Below are positions 24,531 through 33,073 of a DNA stretch of 64,000 bases, in pieces. Each line of letters starts with the position of its first letter. Position 1 is the stretch's first letter. Origin of the DNA: Microbispora sp. ZYX-F-249 (GTDB taxonomy: Bacteria > Actinomycetota > Actinomycetes > Streptosporangiales > Streptosporangiaceae); assembly GCF_039649665.1 (NCBI RefSeq), contig NZ_JBDJAW010000020.1, positions 1-64,000 of the forward strand. The letters are read 5' to 3'. The position numbers and the translations under genes were made by a program. The notes under the pieces were generated by a model. It had not been told where the DNA came from and searched no databases. It worked only from the letters and a program-made list of their open reading frames with translations.

Positions 24531-26011
24531 GCCGGCCGATGCGTTCGGTGGAACCGGTGGCGACCGGGTCCGTCGCGGCGTTCCACCACGAGTGCGACGT
24601 GCTCGTCGTCGGCTTCGGCTGCGCCGGGGCGGCCGCCGCGTACGAGGCCGCGACGGCGGGCGCGGACGTGCTCGTGCTGGAGCGTGCGGGCGGCCCCGGC
24701 GGCTCGTCCGCGATGTCCGGCGGCGAGCTGTACCTCGGCGGCGGCACGGCCGTCCAGCGGGCCTGCGGGTTCGAGGACGACCCGGACAACATGTTCGCCT
24801 ACCTCGCGGCGGCGCTCGGCCCGCACGCCGACGCGGAGAAACTTCGGCTGTACTGCGACGGCAGCGTCGAGCACTTCGAGTGGTTCCGGGCCAGGGGCGT
24901 GCCGTTCAACGAGTCGTTCTACGACGCGCCGAGCTGGATGCCGCCGACGACCGACGGCCTCATGTGGCTGGGGGAGAACGCCTGGCCGTACACCACCCTC
25001 GCGCGGCCGGTGCCGCGCGGCCACCGCCCGGCCGTCGAGAGCTGGGGCGGGCGGCTGCTCATGGAGAAGCTGGTGGAGGCGGCGCGGGCGGCCGGAGCCG
25101 CGTGTCACACCGACACCCGCGCCACCAACCTCGTCCTCGGCGCCGACGGCCGGGTCGCCGGGGTCGTGGCCCGCCGGTACGGCGAGCGGGTGACCTACCG
25201 CGCCCGCAGGGGAGTGGTGCTGACCACCGGCGGGTTCGTCGACAACGAGGAGATGCTCGCCGACCACGCCCCGGTGCTGATCGGGCACGGCAAGGTCAGC
25301 GACGGCCTGGACGACGGCGGCGGCATCCGGATGGCCACCGCCATCGGGGCGGCCACCCGCCGCATGGGCGAGGTCGAGATCGCGATGACGGCGCTGCCCG
25401 CGATGCTGGTGCGCGGCATGCTCGTCAACGGGCTCGGCCGCCGCTTCATCAACGAGGACGTCTACCCAGGCCTGTTCAGCGTCGCCGCCGTACGGCACCA
25501 GCCGGGGCCGTACTGGGCGATCATCGACGAGGAGGGCTACGAGGACATCCCGGCACGGGACCTGTGGGGCGTGCGCCCGGTCTTCGTGGCCGAGACCCTC
25601 GCCGAGCTGGAGGAGTCGCTCGGCATGCCGCCCGGCGCGCTGGAGGACACCGTCACGGTGTACAACCGGCACGCCGAGCGGGGTGAGGACCCCTACTTCC
25701 ACAAGGACCCGAAGTGGCTGCGCCCGTTGAAGGGACCGTTCGCCGCCGCCGATCCGCGCCTGGGGTTCGGCATGGGCGACCGCGACAGCGCGGGCAAGGG
25801 GACCGGAGCCGCCGGCTTCACGCTCGGTGGCCTGCGCACGACCGTGGACGGCGAGGTGCTGAACCAGTCCGGGCGGCCCATCCCGGGCCTGTACGCGGCG
25901 GGCCGCGCCTCCTCCGGCATGCACGGCGAGGGTTACATCAGCGGCACGTCACTCGGTGACGGCACGTTCTTCGGCCGCCGCGCCGGCCGCGCAGTCGCCA
26001 GGGAGGCGTGA
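24527..26011 (+). CDS. FAD-dependent dehydrogenase of the KstD/fumarate-reductase family
   Basis: 494 aa from GTG 24527, overlapping the hsaC stop. FAD motif DVLVVGFGCAGAAAAYEAAT, then RAGGPGGSSAMSGGELYLGG. C-terminal IPGLYAAGRASSGMHGEGYI with SGTSLGDGTFFGRRAGR. It is shorter than typical KstD (about 510-560 aa) and lacks the Y-x-G-x-G block seen at 6898 and 38838. A delta-4-(5-alpha or 5-beta)-3-ketosteroid dehydrogenase is therefore a reasonable guess, but the specificity is not determined. It is co-translated with hsaC and the following SDR. Confidence 0.8.
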   Translation: MSRPMRSVEPVATGSVAAFHHECDVLVVGFGCAGAAAAYEAATAGADVLVLERAGGPGGSSAMSGGELYLGGGTAVQRACGFEDDPDNMFAYLAAALGPHADAEKLRLYCDGSVEHFEWFRARGVPFNESFYDAPSWMPPTTDGLMWLGENAWPYTTLARPVPRGHRPAVESWGGRLLMEKLVEAARAAGAACHTDTRATNLVLGADGRVAGVVARRYGERVTYRARRGVVLTTGGFVDNEEMLADHAPVLIGHGKVSDGLDDGGGIRMATAIGAATRRMGEVEIAMTALPAMLVRGMLVNGLGRRFINEDVYPGLFSVAAVRHQPGPYWAIIDEEGYEDIPARDLWGVRPVFVAETLAELEESLGMPPGALEDTVTVYNRHAERGEDPYFHKDPKWLRPLKGPFAAADPRLGFGMGDRDSAGKGTGAAGFTLGGLRTTVDGEVLNQSGRPIPGLYAAGRASSGMHGEGYISGTSLGDGTFFGRRAGRAVAREA

Positions 26012-26760
26012 TGAACCGGTTCGACGGTAGGAACGTGCTGCTCACCGGGGCCGCGTCGGGCATCGGCAGGGCGGCCGCCGTACGGCTGCTGAACGAGGGC
26101 GCCACGGTGTTCGCCGTGGACCGGGACGAGGACGGGCTCGCGGAGACCGGCAAGCTCGCGGGCGGGACCGATCGGTTCGTCCCCTGGCAGGCGGACCTGG
26201 CGGACGAGTCTGCGGTGGTGTCGGCCGCGGCCGAGGCCGTCGCCCGCCTCGGCCGGGTGGACGTGCTGGCCAACGTCGCCGGCGTGCTGCGGGTGACCCC
26301 GATGGAGTCGCTGCGGCTCGACGACTACCGGCAGATCTTCGCGATCAACGTGTTCGCCCCGGTCGCGTTCTGCCGGGAGGTGCTGCCGCACATCCCGGAC
26401 CGCACCGGGGTCATCGTGAACGTCACCTCGACGGCGGCGACGAAGGCGCATCCCTGGATGACCGGCTACGCGGCGTCCAAGGGCGCGCTGCTGTCGTTCT
26501 CGATCAGCCTCGCCGCCGAGCTGGCGCCGCGCCGCATCCGCGTCGTCCCGATCTCGCCCGGCGGCGTCGCCACGCCGCTGACCGCCAACCGGGAGACCTT
26601 CGCCGGCATCGACACCTCCTGGTACGCGCGCACCTATCCCCTCTGGGGGAGACCGGGCCGCCCGGAGGACATCGCCGGGACCATCGCGTACGCCGCCTCG
26701 GCGGACGGCGCCTACCTCAACGGGGTGGAGGTCCGCGTGGACGGCGGCTCGCACAGCTGA
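26011..26760 (+). CDS. Short-chain dehydrogenase/reductase (paralogue of 41212)
   Basis: 249 aa from ATG 26011, which overlaps the previous TGA; GGGAGG lies upstream. TGAASGIGRAAAVRL cofactor motif, DVLANVAGVLRV, then active-site Ser in NVTSTAATKAHPWMTGYAAS with Tyr-x3-Lys. C-terminal YLNGVEVRVDGGSHS. About the whole length can be aligned by eye with the protein at 41212 (both start MNRFDG). It is third in hsaC-FAD-SDR, probably an oxidoreductase for a ring hydroxyl; which position is unknown. Confidence 0.87.
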   Translation: MNRFDGRNVLLTGAASGIGRAAAVRLLNEGATVFAVDRDEDGLAETGKLAGGTDRFVPWQADLADESAVVSAAAEAVARLGRVDVLANVAGVLRVTPMESLRLDDYRQIFAINVFAPVAFCREVLPHIPDRTGVIVNVTSTAATKAHPWMTGYAASKGALLSFSISLAAELAPRRIRVVPISPGGVATPLTANRETFAGIDTSWYARTYPLWGRPGRPEDIAGTIAYAASADGAYLNGVEVRVDGGSHS

Positions 26761-26828
26761 CCGCTCCGCCCCCCGCGCAGCCGGATGTCCCCGCCCTCCT
26801 TCCGCCACGGTGTCTGTGATGAGCTGTC

Positions 26829-27941
26829 GTGGTGATCGCGACGCGAGGGCAGAGGTTGGTGACGTTCAGGACCGTGGGGGCGCCCGTGGTCCGGGCGGTC
26901 GATCCGTTCATCGCCGGGTTGGAGATCGTCGGGCATCTGCTGTGTGAGGGGCAGGAGGCACAGGCGGTGGCCCGGGACCCCGATTCGGGCCGGGTCTTCG
27001 CGCTGGAGGTGTACCGGCCCGACCTGGTCGCCCTGGACGCGTTGGCGCCGTCGGTGGAGGCGCTGCGCCGGATGGTGGCGGCCGTGGCCGAGCTCGAAGG
27101 GCTCCGTGGGCGCTTCGCCGATCTGGCGGGGCACACGGGCGTCGAGCCGGTGAAGGAAGCGCTCCGGCGGCTGGTGGCCGTCTTCCGCGCGGAGGAGTGG
27201 GGGCCGGACGGCTGGGGTCCGGCGGGCGGCCCCGAGCGGTGGCCGCACGAGCTGCCGACCCTGTGGCGCATCATGGCCGTCATCAAGCCGATGGCGCTGA
27301 TCGCGTCCCCCGGGCGGGGGCTGCGACTCGATCTGCCCGCGAGGGTGCTGGAGAACGTCTTCCGCGTGCGGGGCCTTGTCCGCGTCGCGCCCGAGAACCT
27401 GCCGGCCGCGCTGACGCACGAGCCGACCCGGCGCTTCCTGAGCGAGGTCGGGCTGCCCGCGGACGCCCGGCTGTTCTCCGCCGACGGCGCCGGAGAACCG
27501 CTGCGGACGGTCCTCGAGCACCGCGAGGAGTTCCTACGGGACCCCGGCCTCGCTCACCTGCACGATGCCATCGGGCGCACCCCGCCCCCGCCCGGCGCCG
27601 ATCACCTGTTCGTGATCGGCGGGATGGGCGGCTACGATCTCGAGGCGCTACTCGACGGACGCACGGGTGCGATCTATCACGCCCCCTACACGTGCGAGGA
27701 GCTGACGCCGCTCAACGCCGATGTCTCCACGTTGGCGTTCACGCTGTGGATGTACGCCATGGAGCAGGGGCTCAGAGATCCCTACGACCTCACGGGCGGC
27801 GACTTCTACCACCAACTCGCCGACACCATGGTCGCGACACTCGCCGCCGTCGACCCCGTGGCCTGCCTGCCGTCGACGGGCGCGGACGATTTCCGCTTCT
27901 GGCCGGAGGTCTTCCACGACGCGGCGGGCGGAGTGCTGTAG
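26829..27941 (+). CDS. SUKH-4 family protein (immunity-protein-like)
   Basis: 370 aa. The C-terminal half holds SUKH-4 features: RFLSEVGLPADARLFSADGA, HLFVIGGMGGYDLEALLDGR, TGAIYHAPYTCEELTPLNADV and TLAFTLWMYAMEQGLRDPYD. The N-terminal 150 residues (GQEAQAVARDPDSGRVFALE etc.) are Streptomyces-like additions of unknown role. SUKH proteins often neutralise toxins or act in polymorphic toxin systems, but no toxin gene is adjacent. The start is uncertain (GTG 26829 or 26832, no good ribosome-binding site). Confidence 0.7.
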   Translation: MVIATRGQRLVTFRTVGAPVVRAVDPFIAGLEIVGHLLCEGQEAQAVARDPDSGRVFALEVYRPDLVALDALAPSVEALRRMVAAVAELEGLRGRFADLAGHTGVEPVKEALRRLVAVFRAEEWGPDGWGPAGGPERWPHELPTLWRIMAVIKPMALIASPGRGLRLDLPARVLENVFRVRGLVRVAPENLPAALTHEPTRRFLSEVGLPADARLFSADGAGEPLRTVLEHREEFLRDPGLAHLHDAIGRTPPPPGADHLFVIGGMGGYDLEALLDGRTGAIYHAPYTCEELTPLNADVSTLAFTLWMYAMEQGLRDPYDLTGGDFYHQLADTMVATLAAVDPVACLPSTGADDFRFWPEVFHDAAGGVL

Positions 27942-27980
27942 CGGGACCGGCCGCTCACGTCCACTGCTGCCCCGGGACGG

Positions 27981-29807
27981 TCAGGACGGGGCCGCCGAAC
28001 CGGCCCGAGTGCCGGAGAGCTGCGCCCCGGGGAATTGGGCCCCGGGGAGTTGGGCCCCGGAGGATTGCGCACGGTAGAGCCGGGCGTAGGCGCCGCCCGC
28101 CGCCAGCAGCTCGTCGTGCGTGCCCTGCTCCACGATCCGCCCGTCGTCCAGCACGAGGATCAGGCCGGCGTTCCTGATGGTCGACAGCCGGTGGGCGATG
28201 ACGAATCCCGTGCGCCCGGCCCGCAGCGAGGTCATGGCCCGCTGCACCAGCACCTCGGTGCGGGTGTCGAGCGCGCTGGTGGCCTCGTCGAGCACCAGGA
28301 TCGGGGGATCGGCGAGGAACGCGCGGGCGATGGTGACGAGTTGCCGCTCGCCCGCGCTGAGCCCATCGCCGTCGTCGTCGACCACCGTGTCGTACCCGTC
28401 GGGCAGCGTGCGCACGAGGTGGTCGACGCCGGTGGCCCTGGCCACCTGGACGATCCGCTCGCGCGGCACGTCTCCCGCGCCGTACGCGATGTTGTCGGCG
28501 ATCGTGCCGTGCCGCAGCCAGGTGTCCTGCAGTACCATGCCGATCCTGGCGCGCAGCTCCTGCCGGGGCACCCGCGCGATGTCCACCCCGTCCACCGTGA
28601 TCCGCCCGCCGGTGACGTCGTAGAAGCGCATCAGCAGGTTGATCAAGGTGGTTTTGCCCGCGCCGGTCGGGCCGACGATGGCGACGGTCTGCCCCGGCTC
28701 CGCGACCAGGGACAGGTCCTCGATGAGGGGACGGCCGGGCGTGTAGCGGAACGAGACGTTCTCGAAGACCACCCGGCCTCTGGTCACGGCCGGAAGGTGG
28801 ACGGGGTCGCGCACCGGCTCCTCCTCGTCCTCGTCGAGCAGTTCGAAGATCCGCCCGGCCGAGGCGAGCACCGACTGCAGGAGCGTGGACATCGACGTGA
28901 CCTGGTTGACCGGCTGCCCGAACTGCAGGCAGTACTGGATGAACGCCTGCACGTCGCCGACCGACAGCGCGCCGGCCGCAACCCGCAGGCCGCCGATCAC
29001 CGCGACGAGCACGTAGTTGAGGTTCATGACGAGCGACATCGACGGGCCGATCAGGCTGGACAGCAGCTGCGCGCGGAACCCCGCGCGGAACACCGCGTCG
29101 TTGCGCTCGCCGAACTCGCCCACGGCCTGGCGCCGCCGGCCGAAGACCTTGACCAGGGCGTGCCCGGTGTAGGTCTCCTCGATGTGGGCGCCCAGCCGGC
29201 CGGTGGCCGCGAACTGCTCGGCGAATCTCGGCTGCGCCCGCCTGCCGACCACCCTGGCGGCCACGACGGAAAGCGGCACCATGACGACCGAGACCAGGGC
29301 GAGCAGCGGCGAGGTCCACACCATCATCACGAGCACGCCGACGAGCGTGAGCAGCGCGGTGACCGCCACGCCGAGCACCTGCTGCAGCGTCTGGCCGACG
29401 TTGTCGACGTCGTTGCCGGCGCGCGAGAGCACCTCGCCCCGCTGCCTCCCGTCGAAGTAGGCCAGCGGCAGCCGCGCGAGCTTGGCCTGCGTCCGCTCCC
29501 GCAGCCGGAAGACCAGCCGCTGCACGACGGTCGCGGTCGTCCGCTGCTGGACGAAGGAGAGGCCGAACGCGGTCAGGTAGCAGGCGAGGGCGGCCAGCAG
29601 GATCCGGCCGGTCGTGGCGAGGTCCACCCCGTGGCGCCCGGTCACGGCCGACAGCACCACGTCGGTGGCCGCGCCGAGCAGCCGGGGGACCGCCACGGTC
29701 AGGGTCACGGCCCCGGCCGCGCAGGCCAGGGCGGTCACGGCGAGCGGGAGTTCCGGGCGGGCGTCCGAAAGCAGGCGCCGGACGACGCCTCGTTCCCGGG
29801 CTGTCAT
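27981..29807 (-). CDS. ABC exporter half-transporter (permease-ATPase), second of a pair
   Basis: 608 aa. Six-helix membrane domain (about 1-320), then ATPase with Walker A GPTGAGKTT, signature DGLSAGERQL (LSAGE in place of LSGGQ), Walker B ILVLDEATS and H-loop IAHRLST. The last 25 residues carry a pentapeptide-like repeat (GAQLP, GAQFP, GAQLS) from a 15-bp triplication. ATG 29807 overlaps the stop of the partner gene (ATGA). With its partner it should form a heterodimeric exporter. Substrate is unknown; the divergent TetR and FMN reductase hint at xenobiotic or redox stress. Confidence 0.9.
   Translation of the reverse strand: MTARERGVVRRLLSDARPELPLAVTALACAAGAVTLTVAVPRLLGAATDVVLSAVTGRHGVDLATTGRILLAALACYLTAFGLSFVQQRTTATVVQRLVFRLRERTQAKLARLPLAYFDGRQRGEVLSRAGNDVDNVGQTLQQVLGVAVTALLTLVGVLVMMVWTSPLLALVSVVMVPLSVVAARVVGRRAQPRFAEQFAATGRLGAHIEETYTGHALVKVFGRRRQAVGEFGERNDAVFRAGFRAQLLSSLIGPSMSLVMNLNYVLVAVIGGLRVAAGALSVGDVQAFIQYCLQFGQPVNQVTSMSTLLQSVLASAGRIFELLDEDEEEPVRDPVHLPAVTRGRVVFENVSFRYTPGRPLIEDLSLVAEPGQTVAIVGPTGAGKTTLINLLMRFYDVTGGRITVDGVDIARVPRQELRARIGMVLQDTWLRHGTIADNIAYGAGDVPRERIVQVARATGVDHLVRTLPDGYDTVVDDDGDGLSAGERQLVTIARAFLADPPILVLDEATSALDTRTEVLVQRAMTSLRAGRTGFVIAHRLSTIRNAGLILVLDDGRIVEQGTHDELLAAGGAYARLYRAQSSGAQLPGAQFPGAQLSGTRAGSAAPS
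28021..28065 (-). repeat. Three 15-bp tandem repeats at the 3' end of the exporter gene
   Basis: Units of the type TGGGCCCCGGGGAAT, three copies with few differences, encode the repeating GAQ(L/F)P tail. Confidence 0.7.
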
Positions 29808-31531
29808 GCGGCCACCTCCAGGCCTGTCTGGGAGGACACGATGTCGCGGTAGGCGGGGCAGGAGGCCAGCAGCTCCTCGTGGGTGCCGGTCCCGGCGACC
29901 CGGCCCTCGTCGAGCACCACCACCCGGTCGGCGTGCCGTGCCGAGGAGATCCGCTGGGCGACCAGGAGGACGGCGACGTCGCGGGTCTGCCGCGCCAGCG
30001 CGTCGGTGAGCGCCCGCTCGGTGACCGGGTCGAGCGCGGAGAACGGGTCGTCGAGCAGCAGGACCCGGGGCCGGGCGACCAGGGCCCGCGCCACCGTCAG
30101 GCGCTGGCGCTGGCCGCCGGACAGCGAGGTGCCCCCCTGCCCGAGCGGCGTCTCCAGGCCCTCGGGCAGCGAATCGACGAAGTCGCGCGCCTGCGCGACC
30201 TCCAGCGCGTGCCACAGCTCCGCGTCCGTCGCCTCGGGCCTGCCGTACCTGAGATTGGCGGCGATGGTGCCGGAGAACAGGTACGGCCGCTGCGGCACCA
30301 GCCCGACGACGCCGGCCGGTTCCTCCGGCGGCAGCGACGCGAGGTCGGTCCCGTCCAGGAGCACCTGCCCGCCGGCCGGGCCGAGCAGCCGGGCGACCAG
30401 GTTCAGCAGGGTGGTCTTGCCCGAGCCGGTGGAGCCGACGATCGCGACGGTCTCGCCGGGCCGGACGACGAGGTTCACGCCGCGCAGCACCGGTTCCTCG
30501 GCGCCCGGATAGCGCACGTGCGCGTCGCGGACCTCCACCTCGCCCCGCCAGATCCGGTCGGCGCGGGCCGGTGACGCGAGCGGCTCCGTGCCGGTCTCCA
30601 GCACCTCGCGCACCCGCAGGGCGGAGACCCGGGCACGCGGCGCGGCCAGGACCGTGAAGGTCGCGAGCAGGGCGGACCCCAGGATCACGGCCAGGTAGTT
30701 GAGGAACGCGACCAGCGAGCCCACCTGGGTGACGCCGTCGTCGACGAGGTGCCCGCCGTACCACACGACCGCCACGCCGCAGAGGTTGCCGATCAGCATT
30801 CCGGCGGGGTACATCACGGCCGCCAGCCGCGCCGCGCGTACGGACGCGTCCAGCAGCGTGCCGTTGGCCTCGGCGAACCTGGCGCGTTCGCGCTCCTCGG
30901 CGGCGAACGCCCGGACGACCCGGACGCCGGCGATCTGCTCGCGGACGAGCCTGTTGGCCTGGTCCACGCCGCGCTGCGTCGCCTGCGACAGCGGGGTGAG
31001 CCGGCGCAGGATCGCCCACAGGACGGCCGACAGCGCGGGCAGCGCGACCAGCAGCAGCGTGGACAGGCGCAGATCCTGCCGCAGCGCCATGACCACCCCG
31101 CCGAGGAAGATCATCGGTGTCGCGGCCAGGCCGGTCAGGCCCATGAAGACCAGCGTCTGCACCTGCTGCACGTCGCCGACGCTGCGGGTGATCAGGGACG
31201 GCACGCCGAAGCGGCCCACCTCCCGGGAGGAGAACGACAGGACCTTCGCGTAGACGGCCGCGCGCAGGTCCCGGCCGACGGCGGCGGCGGTTCCGGCGGC
31301 GAGGACTCCCACCACGGCCGAGCACAGGACCTGTGCGAGCGTCCCGGCCGCCATGAGGCCGCCCAGACGCACGATCAGCCCGGTGTCGCCGCGCAGCACG
31401 CCGTCGTCGATGAGCGTGGCGTTGATCGTGGGCAGCAGGAGGGCGGCGAGCGCCTGCGCGATCTGGAGCACGCCGATCAGGGCGACCGCGCCTCGGCGGG
31501 GTCGCAGAGCGGAGCGGAGCAGGGATCTCAC
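29804..31531 (-). CDS. ABC exporter half-transporter (permease-ATPase), first of a pair
   Basis: 575 aa. Membrane domain about 1-300; ATPase with Walker A GSTGSGKTT, signature SLSGGQRQR, Walker B VLLLDDPFS and H-loop VAQRISS. The Walker B ends in LLDDP rather than LLDEP, so the catalytic Glu is Asp. Here the Gln-containing AQRIS replaces AHRLS, so the H-loop His is missing. These are degenerate catalytic residues, common in one half of heterodimeric exporters; the partner keeps DEATS and AHRLS. GTG at 31531 is one base from the FMN reductase stop. Confidence 0.9.
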   Translation of the reverse strand: MRSLLRSALRPRRGAVALIGVLQIAQALAALLLPTINATLIDDGVLRGDTGLIVRLGGLMAAGTLAQVLCSAVVGVLAAGTAAAVGRDLRAAVYAKVLSFSSREVGRFGVPSLITRSVGDVQQVQTLVFMGLTGLAATPMIFLGGVVMALRQDLRLSTLLLVALPALSAVLWAILRRLTPLSQATQRGVDQANRLVREQIAGVRVVRAFAAEERERARFAEANGTLLDASVRAARLAAVMYPAGMLIGNLCGVAVVWYGGHLVDDGVTQVGSLVAFLNYLAVILGSALLATFTVLAAPRARVSALRVREVLETGTEPLASPARADRIWRGEVEVRDAHVRYPGAEEPVLRGVNLVVRPGETVAIVGSTGSGKTTLLNLVARLLGPAGGQVLLDGTDLASLPPEEPAGVVGLVPQRPYLFSGTIAANLRYGRPEATDAELWHALEVAQARDFVDSLPEGLETPLGQGGTSLSGGQRQRLTVARALVARPRVLLLDDPFSALDPVTERALTDALARQTRDVAVLLVAQRISSARHADRVVVLDEGRVAGTGTHEELLASCPAYRDIVSSQTGLEVAA

Positions 31532-31532
31532 C

Positions 31533-32123
31533 TCAGCCTCCGTACGGCCGGGCCGACCGCGCCTCGCGCAGGGCCCGCCCGAACCAGACCAGCTCGTCGA
31601 GCATGACCTTGGCGGCGCCCTCGGGGCCCGCGGGGTCCTTCGGCCAGTTCCCTTCCGGGTCGAACAGCGTCCAGGGGCTCCGGAAGGCGACGGAGTCGCG
31701 GATCGTCACCGCGTGCAGCTCGGCGAAGACGAGCCTGAGCTGCTCGACGGCCCGCAGGCCGCTGGACATGCCGCCGTAGCAGACGAACCCGACGGGCTTG
31801 GCCGCCCACTCCCGGTGGTAGCTGTCGATCATCAGCTTGAGCGCCGCGGGGAAGCTGCGGTTGTACTCCGGGGTCACCACGACGAAGGCGTCCGCGGCCT
31901 CCACCCGGGGCCGGAGCCCGGTGACCTCCGCAGGCTTCTCGCCGCCGAAGTGCCCGCGCAGCCCGTCGGGGAGCCGGGTCTCGGCCAGATCGATCACGTC
32001 GAGCGCGACGTCGTCGCGTCGCTCCGCCTGACCGGCGAACCAGTTGGCGACGAGGGGCGCCACCCTCCCGTCCCGGACGCTTCCGATGATCATCGCCACG
32101 TTGAGCCGGTCGTCTCCGGACAT
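31533..32123 (-). CDS. NADPH-dependent FMN reductase family protein
   Basis: 196 aa, flavodoxin-like fold. VAMIIGSVRDGRVAPLVANW binds flavin phosphate, and VVTPEYNRSFPAALKLMIDS and GFVCYGGMSSGLRAVEQLR are family blocks. ATG at 32123 follows GGAGG. It is first in an operon with the two exporter genes (1-bp gap) and divergent from a TetR gene, with a large palindrome between. It probably reduces quinones, azo compounds or flavin; not linked to the steroid palindrome. Confidence 0.88.
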   Translation of the reverse strand: MSGDDRLNVAMIIGSVRDGRVAPLVANWFAGQAERRDDVALDVIDLAETRLPDGLRGHFGGEKPAEVTGLRPRVEAADAFVVVTPEYNRSFPAALKLMIDSYHREWAAKPVGFVCYGGMSSGLRAVEQLRLVFAELHAVTIRDSVAFRSPWTLFDPEGNWPKDPAGPEGAAKVMLDELVWFGRALREARSARPYGG

Positions 32124-32139
32124 GGTTCCTCCACGAGGT

Positions 32140-32212
32140 GTGTACGTCGTACGCAACGAGTACACCGTACGCGCTAGCGCGTACGGTGTACAAGTCCAAG
32201 TACGATGTACAC
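32140..32212. promoter_or_regulatory. Concentric palindromes in the FMN reductase/TetR divergent promoter
   Basis: A 32-bp perfect palindrome spans 32160-32191 (half-site GTACACCGTACGCGCT). Around it, GTGTACGTCGTAC (32140-32152) and GTACGATGTACAC (32200-32212) form a second inverted repeat with one mismatch. Both share the same centre within half a base pair. It is a strong operator candidate for the adjacent TetR. Confidence 0.75.
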
Positions 32213-32235
32213 ATCGAAGCGGGAGGAGCACGACG

Positions 32236-32988
32236 ATGGCCGGGAAGAGAGCGGACGACACCGGGGGTGACACGGGGGATGGCGTTCACGAGTCCATCTG
32301 GGAGCGGATGGAGCGGCCCGCCCGGCCGCCCCGCGCGGCGCTGACCCATGCGCAGATCGCCGCGGCGGCCGTGGAGATCGCGGACGCCGAGGGGCTCGAC
32401 GCGGTCTCGATGCGCCGGCTGGCCGAGCGGCTCGGCGTCGCGACCATGGGCCTGTACCGCTACGTGCGCGGCAAGGACGACGTGATCGAGCTGATGGTGG
32501 ACGCGGTCTACGCCGGGGAGGGGCCGCCGGCGGAGGGCCGCGACTGGCGGGAGGTGCTGCACGGGTCCGCCCTGCGGCTGCGCGCCCTCATGCTGCGCCA
32601 TCCCTGGCTGGTGGAGACCACCGCGCAGGCCGCGCCGCTGACCCCGAACTTCGTCGCGCGCGCCGACCGGCTGCTCGCGTCGCTGTACGGCCTCGGCCTC
32701 GACGCCGACACGGCGATGACGGTCCTCGACACGGTCGACGCGTTCGTCAGCGGGGCGACCACCGCCCGGATCAGGATGGCCCGGCTGATGCGCAAGGAGG
32801 GCGCGGAGAAGATGGACGACCTGCGCGACCGCTACTCGTCGCGGATGAAGTGGCTGCTGGAGTCGGGCCGCTATCCCGCGTTCGAGCGCTACATCCGCGA
32901 GGGCGTCAGGAAGGACGACGACGACTGGCAGTTCGAGCTGGGCCTGGAGTCCGTGCTCGACGGCGTCGCCGCCCGGCTGGGAATCTGA
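32236..32988 (+). CDS. TetR family regulator with TetR_C-type C-terminal domain
   Basis: 250 aa from ATG 32236 (GGGAGGAGC upstream). HTH domain about 35-85: LTHAQIAAAAVEIADAEGLD, then AVSMRRLAERLGVATMGLYR and YVRGKDDVIELMVDAVYAG. The pattern is that of TetR/AcrR proteins with the tetracycline-repressor-like C-terminal domain. It should control the divergent FMN reductase/ABC exporter operon through the palindromes at 32140-32212. The ligand is unknown. Confidence 0.9.
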   Translation: MAGKRADDTGGDTGDGVHESIWERMERPARPPRAALTHAQIAAAAVEIADAEGLDAVSMRRLAERLGVATMGLYRYVRGKDDVIELMVDAVYAGEGPPAEGRDWREVLHGSALRLRALMLRHPWLVETTAQAAPLTPNFVARADRLLASLYGLGLDADTAMTVLDTVDAFVSGATTARIRMARLMRKEGAEKMDDLRDRYSSRMKWLLESGRYPAFERYIREGVRKDDDDWQFELGLESVLDGVAARLGI

Positions 32989-33001
32989 CGATCCCCGCGG
33001 G

Positions 33002-33030
33002 TTGACCTTGAGTCCGCTCCAGGTACCACA
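33002..33030 (+). promoter_or_regulatory. MerR-type promoter candidate of the aldo/keto reductase gene
   Basis: TTGACC (33002-33007) is followed by an imperfect palindrome ACCTTGAGTCCGCTCCAGGT (33005-33024, 7 of 10 pairs) filling an overlong spacer up to TACCAC (33024-33029). This is the layout of MerR-activated promoters. No merR gene is in the window next to it. Confidence 0.4.
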
Positions 33031-33073
33031 CTCGGGAGCCGTTCCCCGATCCACAACGCTCATGGAGGACGGC

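Noticed and set aside
28035-29852. A 605-codon plus-strand frame opposite the ABC exporter
   Set aside because: Antisense to conserved Walker A/B motifs; composition is typical of GC-rich shadows.
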